Position numbers and translations under genes: made by a program
NCBI GenBank assembly: GCA_050732635.1
Contig: JBOHRE010000039.1
Coordinates: 1 to 27,931 of the forward strand
Reading direction: 5' to 3'
Source: JBOHRE01 sp050732635
GTDB lineage: Bacteria; Gemmatimonadota; Gemmatimonadetes; Longimicrobiales; RSA9
DNA length: 27,931 bases
Notes under the pieces: generated by a model
Told to the model about the DNA's origin: nothing
Database searches by the model: none
Seen by the model: only the letters and a program-made list of their open reading frames with translations
Shown: positions 22,937 through 27,931 of the stretch, in pieces
How positions within the stretch are numbered: the first letter of the stretch is position 1
Layout of the letters: every line of letters starts with the position of its first letter

Positions 22937-25752
22937 CGGATCCGCGCGTCCTCGTCGGCGCTGTCCAGCAACGCGTTGAAGAACAGCTTGAACGTGCCGT
23001 GGGGCTGGGCGCGGAACATGATCTCGGGGCCGAACAGATAGAGGGTCCCCGCGCCGACGTCGGCCTCGGCGATCGCCGTACCGCCCTGGAGGTGCTGCTG
23101 TCCCCAGGCCCAGCCGCTGCGCAGTGGCTCGGCGCTATCGAACCAGCCGAGCCGCTGGACACCGGGCGCGCCATCGGCGATGCGCATGACGGGCGAGTTG
23201 TCGAAGAAGACATCGACGCGCTCGGGCATGCCCCAGCTCACCGGCCGCGTATTGTCGAGACGGACCTGCAGTACGGAGCCCGGAATGTAGTAGTCCTCAT
23301 CCTCCAGCGGCTCTTCGCGGCCATCGACGATCTGGACGAGGTGGTCGGCGATCGGCAAGCCGAGGTGCCGGGCCAGAACGGTCGAGCTGCCGATCGTCAC
23401 GATCGTGCCACCGGCCTCGAGGAACTCGCGCAGCTGCGGCACCGTGGTGGCAACGGTCACGCGTCCGAGCCGCTCGCGGTACTCCTCGGGGATCGAGCTC
23501 GCGTCAGGATCCTGACCGAAGGGCCCCTCGTCGTCCTCGTCCGAGTCCTCCTCCGGGATCGCGCCATCGACGAAGACGATGACGTCGAAACGCTCGCGCA
23601 GATTGCCGGCATCCAGATCACCGGGGTAAACCACCTCGAAGGGCACGTGCCATTGTTCCATGATCCAGCGCGTCCAACCGGAAGGCATGGATCCGCCGTA
23701 GCGATCCCACAGTGCGACACGCGGCAGGTTGACGCGGACGTGGTCGCCACCCGGCGTGCTGGTCGCCGCGTGGAACGAAATGCCCAGCTCGCGCGCCAGG
23801 TTCTCGAGTCGCGACTGCGTGGCCTGGCCAGCCAGCACGTAGAAGTCGCCGGGCTGGTATTCACGGTCGCGATGCTCCCAGTCGTCTGTCAGCCGAAATA
23901 CGGTCTCACCGGCGGCGATCAGCTGGAGCGCCGCATTGTATGCGTCGTTCAGCGCGCCGTCGAGGAGCCAACCGTCGGTGCCGCCGCGCGTCTCGACGAT
24001 GCCGGCCGGCGGCGTGGCGTTCCACGACTCGATCCGCCGCGTCGGCGCGTCGAAGCCCTCGAGCACGCGATCGAAATCGACGGCCATCTGGTAGGCGAGA
24101 GTCCAGCCGGACGCATCGTAGGGCGGAATCGGTGGTCCGCCCGGGTAGCGGAAGTCGTTCGGGTGGTCCTGCGGCTCGAACATGTCGTAGACGTGCGGCG
24201 CGAAGGCCTGGGCGGTCCAGATCACATAGGAACCGCTCGGGTAGGTCCGACCATTGATCGTGAATGCCGACGTCGCCTCATGCACCTCGATGCCGGTCTC
24301 GAGCAATGCGTTGATGAACTTCGTCGCGGTCGCGAAATCGGTCTGATCCGCCGGCACGATGTAGCCCCTGGCATCGCGCCATTCCGGCCGGTGCAGCAGC
24401 GCCAGATAGCGCTGCGATGCGGTTGAATCCGGCGTGTTGCCGAAGATTCCGCCCGCACTCATGACCGGGTCGCCGTTGGAGGCCGTGCGGCGATCGGCTT
24501 CCATCGCCTCCTCCACGGCGGCGACGCGGCTGGGATAGTGCGTCCACGAGTCCCTGCTGCCGCGCTCGATCTGGTTCATGCCCATGCGCCAGCGGTTGTA
24601 CAGGAACGTGTCCTTGTAGCGGTCGGCGACATCGAGCACCGCGTAGTTCGCGGTGACGCTGTAGTCGACCGAGTTCCGGAAGTACCACGGCTGCGGCTGG
24701 ATCGGATAGGGCAGATCCGCGGTCGGCAGTTGCCGACGCGGCAGGAACGGGATCGTGATCGGCGTTGGATTGCCGATGGTCTCGGTGAGCAGACCGATCA
24801 TGTTGTGGAAGTAGGTCGTCGTGCGCAGGCCGCCGTTCCACCAGGTCGAGTAGTTGGCGCCCCGGCGCATGGTCACGCCCGGCTTGTCCTCGGCCACGAA
24901 CCGGTTGTGCATCGCTGCACCCACCAGGTCGAGGCCGGTAATGATCAACGGGTCATAGACATAGTTGAACGGATCCCGAAACGGCGGCGCGAACATGACC
25001 GTTCCGCTGGGACCGCTCTGGTGGTGATTGTACATGATCAGAGGGTGCCACTGCGTGTAGAGAACCCGGTTCATGTTCTCCGTCTCGGGCTGGATCGAGG
25101 CGAAGAAATCCCGATTGTTGTCGTGGCCGACGTACTTCTGGTAGAGGCGCGGGATGCCGCGGCTGGAGCGCTCGCTCGGGTTCGGGTTGCGCATGTACCA
25201 ATCGGCGACCAGGTCGTGGCCATCCGGATTCGCGTGCACTGCGAGCACGATGACGTCTTCGAGGATGCGGTTCGTCTCGGCGTCATCGCGGGAGACGAGC
25301 TGGTACACGGTTTCCATCAGTTGCTGCGCGCCGAGGACCTCCGTGGCGTGCAGTCCGCCGTCGATCCAGACCACGGCCTTGCCTTCACGTGCGAGCTGGC
25401 GGGCTTCCTCGTCGCTGACGCCGCGGGCGTAGGCCAGACGTGCCGCGATCTCGCGGTAACGCTCCAAATTCGCGTGGTTCTGCGGGGCGGTCACGATCGC
25501 CATCAGCTGCGTCCGGCCCTCAGCGGTCTCGCCGATGTCGACCAGCTGCATGCGTTCCGACTCGGCGTCCAGGCGCTGCCAGTACGCCGTCAGCTCCTGG
25601 TAGTTCGGCAGCACGTAGTCGGCGCCGATACGGTGTCCGAAGAAGTCTTCCGGACTGGTGACGTTCTGCTGAGCGGCCGCCTGCGTCGGCACGCCGGCTG
25701 CCAGCAGTACGGCCAGCCCGATCGTGCGAACGCCAAGTCTGGTCGTGGGCAT
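22933..25752 (-). CDS. Secreted M14-family zinc carboxypeptidase-like protein with C-terminal ThuA/GATase-like domain
   Basis: Predicted exported metallopeptidase of 939 aa. The signal peptide (MPTTRLGVRTIGLAVLLAAG, ending TQAAAQ) fixes the start at 25752, behind GAGGG; the open frame upstream is non-coding. The zinc site is complete: H135-A-T-E138 in DGGLHATEV and a His in YNHHQSG (243-244); the catalytic Glu is E324 (LLTETIGNP). NPDGHDLVADWYMRN and GHDNNRDF are family landmarks. The C-terminal half (about 560-939) contains Rossmann-like strands (FDVIVFVDGA, GGTIVTIGSS, AGTLYLFGPE) like ThuA/GATase domains often joined to such peptidases. A very acidic loop (EEDSDEDDE, about 727-737) interrupts it. 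It is followed by an overlapping lipoprotein gene. Confidence 0.93.
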   Translation of the reverse strand: MPTTRLGVRTIGLAVLLAAGVPTQAAAQQNVTSPEDFFGHRIGADYVLPNYQELTAYWQRLDAESERMQLVDIGETAEGRTQLMAIVTAPQNHANLERYREIAARLAYARGVSDEEARQLAREGKAVVWIDGGLHATEVLGAQQLMETVYQLVSRDDAETNRILEDVIVLAVHANPDGHDLVADWYMRNPNPSERSSRGIPRLYQKYVGHDNNRDFFASIQPETENMNRVLYTQWHPLIMYNHHQSGPSGTVMFAPPFRDPFNYVYDPLIITGLDLVGAAMHNRFVAEDKPGVTMRRGANYSTWWNGGLRTTTYFHNMIGLLTETIGNPTPITIPFLPRRQLPTADLPYPIQPQPWYFRNSVDYSVTANYAVLDVADRYKDTFLYNRWRMGMNQIERGSRDSWTHYPSRVAAVEEAMEADRRTASNGDPVMSAGGIFGNTPDSTASQRYLALLHRPEWRDARGYIVPADQTDFATATKFINALLETGIEVHEATSAFTINGRTYPSGSYVIWTAQAFAPHVYDMFEPQDHPNDFRYPGGPPIPPYDASGWTLAYQMAVDFDRVLEGFDAPTRRIESWNATPPAGIVETRGGTDGWLLDGALNDAYNAALQLIAAGETVFRLTDDWEHRDREYQPGDFYVLAGQATQSRLENLARELGISFHAATSTPGGDHVRVNLPRVALWDRYGGSMPSGWTRWIMEQWHVPFEVVYPGDLDAGNLRERFDVIVFVDGAIPEEDSDEDDEGPFGQDPDASSIPEEYRERLGRVTVATTVPQLREFLEAGGTIVTIGSSTVLARHLGLPIADHLVQIVDGREEPLEDEDYYIPGSVLQVRLDNTRPVSWGMPERVDVFFDNSPVMRIADGAPGVQRLGWFDSAEPLRSGWAWGQQHLQGGTAIAEADVGAGTLYLFGPEIMFRAQPHGTFKLFFNALLDSADEDARIR

Positions 25753-25832
25753 CGTAACCCTCGCGGATACTGTTGCAGACGCCCGGGGAGAAGGATCCTG
25801 CGACCGGGCGGGTGAATCTCGGAGGACTCGGC

Positions 25833-25861
25833 ATAATAGGTCGCCCGGCGGACGCGGTCCA
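25833..25861 (-). promoter_or_regulatory. Sigma-70-like promoter for the M14 peptidase gene
   Basis: Minus-strand TGGACC (25856-25861) and TATTAT (25833-25838) are 17 bp apart, giving a leader of about 75 nt. The promoter begins right after the terminator of the upstream heat-shock gene. Confidence 0.5.
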
Positions 25862-25867
25862 GTGCTC

Positions 25868-25899
25868 AAAAAAGCGGGCCGGCCCCAGCGGGACCGGCC
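25868..25899 (-). terminator. Rho-independent terminator after the small heat-shock gene
   Basis: On the minus strand a 10 bp stem (25890-25899 with 25877-25886, one T-G wobble) closes on a 3 nt loop and is followed by CGC and six T (25873-25868). It lies 27 nt after the Hsp20 stop. Confidence 0.85.
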
Positions 25900-25925
25900 T
25901 GAACACACCGCGGTTCCGGATCGGC

Positions 25926-26408
25926 TCAGCGACCGACTTCCTGGCCCTGGCGCTCCTCCTGCTTGCCGGCGCCGCCAATGCGAATCCGACGGGGCCGCGC
26001 CTCTTCGGTCTTCGGCAGCGTGATCCGCAGCACGCCATCGTCGTAGCGAGCCGTGATCCGGTCGGGATCGAAGCGGCGTGCGAGCGAGAAGCTGCGCTCG
26101 AAGCGGCCATACCGGCGCTCGAAGATGTGGTAGTCGCCCGACTCATCGGTGCGCGTCTGCTTCTTCTCACCGCTGATGCGCAGCATGCCGTTCTCGAGCG
26201 AGATCTCGATGTCGTCCGGCGTCACGCCGGGGACCTCGACCTCGACGTACAGATTGTCGTCATCCTCTCGGACGTTGACCGGCGGCGCCAGCAGCGTCCC
26301 GCCGTCGCCGGGGCGGCCACCCCAGATGTCGAGTAGCTGATTCATGCGGTCCTGGAGCGTGAACACATCATCCAGCCCGGCCTGACCGGTCCTGCGAGTA
26401 GGGATCAT
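25926..26408 (-). CDS. Small heat-shock protein, Hsp20/alpha-crystallin family
   Basis: ATP-independent holdase chaperone of the cytoplasm, 160 aa. The alpha-crystallin domain spans about 42-134: PPVNVREDDDNLYVEVEVPG, the GMLRISGEKK strand, FSLARRFDPDRI, and the signature ARYDDGVLRITLPK (120-133). The C-terminal I142-R-I144 motif, used for oligomer assembly, is present. AAAGGAGG lies 5-6 nt before the ATG (26408), fixing the start; the frame is open further upstream without coding character. No CIRCE element is seen. It is followed by its own terminator and so is probably transcribed alone. Confidence 0.96.
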   Translation of the reverse strand: MIPTRRTGQAGLDDVFTLQDRMNQLLDIWGGRPGDGGTLLAPPVNVREDDDNLYVEVEVPGVTPDDIEISLENGMLRISGEKKQTRTDESGDYHIFERRYGRFERSFSLARRFDPDRITARYDDGVLRITLPKTEEARPRRIRIGGAGKQEERQGQEVGR

Positions 26409-26512
26409 TTCGGCCTCCTTTCGCGTTTGAGTATGACGCCTTCGCCCACTCCCTGCCGCGCCACCCAGGCATGCGAAGTGCACGCCGTGTGCCGCGGATA
26501 TCTTTGTCAACG

Positions 26513-26528
26513 CGGCAGTTAGCTGCCG
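26513..26528. repeat. Inverted repeat (possible operator) in a divergent promoter region
   Basis: CGGCAG and CTGCCG are separated by TTAG (16 bp, perfect arms). It lies between the divergent Hsp20 (start 26408) and DUF1460 lipoprotein (start 26554) genes, 25 bp before the latter, so it could bind a dimeric regulator or form a leader hairpin. Confidence 0.4.
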
Positions 26529-26553
26529 AAATTGCAGCCGTATTGGAGGCATC

Positions 26554-27528
26554 ATGGCGACACTGGCAGAACCAACGCGGACCGGCTCGAGCGGGTCGGG
26601 CGCCGGAGCGAGTCGCTTCGCGTGGGCGCTGCTCCTGTGCGCATTCGGCGCGGCCTGTGGCCGCGGCGAGGACGTGGACGTGGGTGCCCACGAAGCGCTG
26701 GTCTTGACGGGCGATGATGACGAAGCGATCGACATTGTCTACACGGCAGAGGACGAGCGGATCTTCGAGGAGCGGATGAGCTGGGCGGCCGAGCAGCGCC
26801 TGGACACGCTGCCGATCGGGTCCGTCATCGCCCGGCTGGGTGAGACGTTCGTCGGTACGACGTACACACCCGGCACGCTGGAGCTCGACGGTCCTGAACG
26901 ACTGGTCGTCAATCTGCGGGAGCTGGACTGCGTCACGTTCGTCGAAAGCGTGCTGGCGATGGCCCGCCTGATCGAGCGCGACGGGGGGGACTTCGATGAC
27001 TTCACCGAGGAGCTCCGCCGGATCCGCTACCGGGATGGCGAGCTGGCCGGCTATCCCAGCCGACTTCACTACTTCAGCGAGTGGCTGCGCGACAACGAGC
27101 GCAAGCGCATTGTCCGCGAGGTGACGCCTGAGCTGGGCGGTGTGGTGGACGACGAGCCGATCGACTTCATGTCGAGCCATCGCGAGCTGTATCCGAAGCT
27201 CGCCGGCGACAGCAGCTATCGCGCGATCCTCGCGCAGGAGCAGGCGCTATCGGCGGTTCCGCGGTACTACATTCCGGAGACGCAGATTGCGACTGTGGCG
27301 GATCGGATCCGCGATGGGGACGTGATCGCGGCGACGGCGACGACGCGGGGGCTGGACATCGCGCACACCGGCTTCGCGCTCTGGCGCGGCGGGCGGCTGC
27401 ACCTCATGCACGCGCCGCTGGTCGGCAGCAGCGTCGAGATCAGCGAGCAGCCGCTGGCTGAGCGAATCCTCGAGATCGAGGGGCAGGACGGGATCATGGT
27501 GGCGCGACCGCTGTCGCCAACCGATTAG
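26554..27528 (+). CDS. DUF1460 (amidase-like) lipoprotein
   Basis: A 324 aa exported protein. The signal (FAWALLLCAFGAAC) puts a lipid-bearing Cys at 35, although the residue at -3 (Gly) makes the lipobox slightly unusual. The body matches the DUF1460 N-acetylmuramoyl-L-alanine-amidase-like family, an NlpC/P60-type fold: the nucleophile is probably Cys126 in LRELDCVTFVESVLAMA and the catalytic His is His271 in DIAHTGFALWRGGRLHLMHA. LGETFVGTTYTPGTLE and YPSRLHYFSEWL are other landmarks. A role in peptidoglycan trimming or fragment recycling is inferred from the family. TTGGAGG lies 6 nt before the ATG. Its stop overlaps that of the convergent zinc-ribbon gene by 2 nt. Confidence 0.9.
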   Translation: MATLAEPTRTGSSGSGAGASRFAWALLLCAFGAACGRGEDVDVGAHEALVLTGDDDEAIDIVYTAEDERIFEERMSWAAEQRLDTLPIGSVIARLGETFVGTTYTPGTLELDGPERLVVNLRELDCVTFVESVLAMARLIERDGGDFDDFTEELRRIRYRDGELAGYPSRLHYFSEWLRDNERKRIVREVTPELGGVVDDEPIDFMSSHRELYPKLAGDSSYRAILAQEQALSAVPRYYIPETQIATVADRIRDGDVIAATATTRGLDIAHTGFALWRGGRLHLMHAPLVGSSVEISEQPLAERILEIEGQDGIMVARPLSPTD

Positions 27529-27731
27529 GGCTGGGCACGTCGGTCCAGGGCGGCCGAGCGGCCACACGTCGCGCACACCAGCAGAACGCGGTGGCGCACG
27601 TAGGAGACGCTGGGCGGCGCGCCGACCGGCGTCGCCGTCACCGTGGCGCCGCAGACCGGACACCTCGGTTCGTCGCCGCGTGCGAGCGCAGCCTCGAGCA
27701 TGCGGCGTTCCGCCTGCGAGTAGCTAGTCAT
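27525..27731 (-). CDS. Small zinc-ribbon protein
   Basis: A 68 aa cytoplasmic protein with two CxxC knuckles, C24PVC27 and C53ATC56, in the arrangement of a zinc ribbon, preceded by a short helix (SQAERRMLEAALARG). No enzymatic part is visible; such proteins often bind nucleic acid or a partner, but the role is unknown. Its ATG lies 8 nt inside the end of the upstream gene, so translational coupling is likely. Its TAA overlaps the stop of the convergent lipoprotein gene. Confidence 0.8.
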   Translation of the reverse strand: MTSYSQAERRMLEAALARGDEPRCPVCGATVTATPVGAPPSVSYVRHRVLLVCATCGRSAALDRRAQP

Positions 27732-27931
27732 GCGCCCGATCGTAGCGCGCGAGCCGCCGCGCCCAGCTGCGCGCCGCGAGCTCGTCGCCAGCCGAGCGCG
27801 CGATCCGCTCCAGCAGCGACGCAGCGCGCCGCCCGTCCGGCTCGAGGTCGTGCTGCTCCGCGATCTCGTAGCTGGCGAATGCCAGCGCGAAGGCGCCCCG
27901 CCGGTGGCCGCGGTCGAGCGCCTCGTTGCAC
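27724..27931 (-). CDS. C-terminal end of a helical (TPR-like) protein, cut by window edge
   Basis: The last 67 residues of a gene that continues beyond the right edge. The sequence reads CNEALDRGHRRGAFALAFAS, then YEIAEQHDLEPDGRRAASLL and ARRLARYDRAHD, all helical with Ala/Glu/Arg periodicity like a TPR or similar solenoid end. The frame is distinguished from an alternative open frame by its balanced amino-acid use and by the stop at 27724 lying 8 nt inside the next gene, as expected for an operon. Function not recognisable. Confidence 0.65.
   Translation of the reverse strand, partial: CNEALDRGHRRGAFALAFASYEIAEQHDLEPDGRRAASLLERIARSAGDELAARSWARRLARYDRAHD

Noticed and set aside
26409..26550. 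CIRCE (HrcA) element upstream of the small heat-shock gene
   Set aside because: No TTAGCACTC-N9-GAGTGCTAA-like sequence is present; only the shorter CGGCAG/CTGCCG repeat is seen.
27728..27931. GTG-started minus-strand frame at the right edge
   Set aside because: Very Arg/Ala-rich; the neighbouring frame, open to the edge and ending at 27724, has balanced composition and a typical operon overlap with the next gene.
1..27931. CRISPR array, insertion sequence, prophage or toxin-antitoxin system
   Set aside because: No regularly spaced repeats, transposase, integrase, phage structural gene or recognisable toxin/antitoxin pair was found on either strand.

Overview
This is a GC-rich, gene-dense chromosomal window with 21 supported protein genes, two of them cut by the window edges. 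A SusC/SusD pair, a large secreted M14 zinc peptidase, a Vgb-like beta-propeller, many lipoproteins, MacAB/TolC-type export genes and very high third-position GC together suggest an uncultured Gram-negative bacterium, most likely of the Gemmatimonadota or a related lineage. That placement is an inference from gene content; no rRNA marker is present. I see no insertion sequence, phage, CRISPR array, tRNA or rRNA, so this looks like ordinary core/accessory chromosome.

Layout. 1-1990 (-) is a large open protein, cut at the left edge, with a C39/papain-like N-terminus and a repeat (beta-propeller-like) C-terminus. 2264-3844 (+) is a secreted formylglycine sulfatase. It meets tail to tail, with a 2 bp gap, a seven-gene minus-strand operon (9961-3847): ECF sigma factor, anti-sigma-like membrane protein, Spy/CpxP-like membrane-anchored protein, TolC-like outer-membrane factor, ABC ATPase, periplasmic adaptor, FtsX/MacB-type permease. 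The first five genes overlap by 1-4 nt, so this reads as a self-regulated envelope-stress/efflux module.

10206-12175 (+) holds a secreted alkaline-phosphatase-superfamily phosphodiesterase, a strong UUCG-loop terminator, and an SDR oxidoreductase that looks leaderless. 12223-13239 (-) is a GT2 glycosyltransferase fused to a Rossmann-like domain. Divergent from it are a Pro-rich-linker lipoprotein of unknown function and an NDH-2-like flavoprotein whose start lies next to a heptamer repeat. 15604-17465 (-) holds a Vgb-like propeller protein, a cold-shock protein with an RGG-like tail, and rpsU with a structured leader.

17466-18110 has no convincing gene; it carries the rpsU leader and a well-formed promoter for the SusC/SusD pair (18111-22365, +). 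On the minus strand, 25752-22418 encodes a secreted M14 peptidase and an overlapping small lipoprotein, and 26408-25926 a small heat-shock protein with a clean terminator. 26554-27528 (+) is a DUF1460-type lipoprotein. The right end holds a zinc-ribbon protein overlapping the tail of a truncated upstream gene.

Most of the window is secretory: outer-membrane import (SusC/D), secreted hydrolases (sulfatase, phosphodiesterase, M14 peptidase, DUF1460) and envelope stress/efflux. I found no clear undescribed multi-gene system. The best leads are the seven-gene sigma/efflux operon, the peptidase-like/propeller protein with an apparently missing catalytic His, the GT2-Rossmann fusion, the adaptor with a Cys-pair insertion, and the rpsU leader hairpin.
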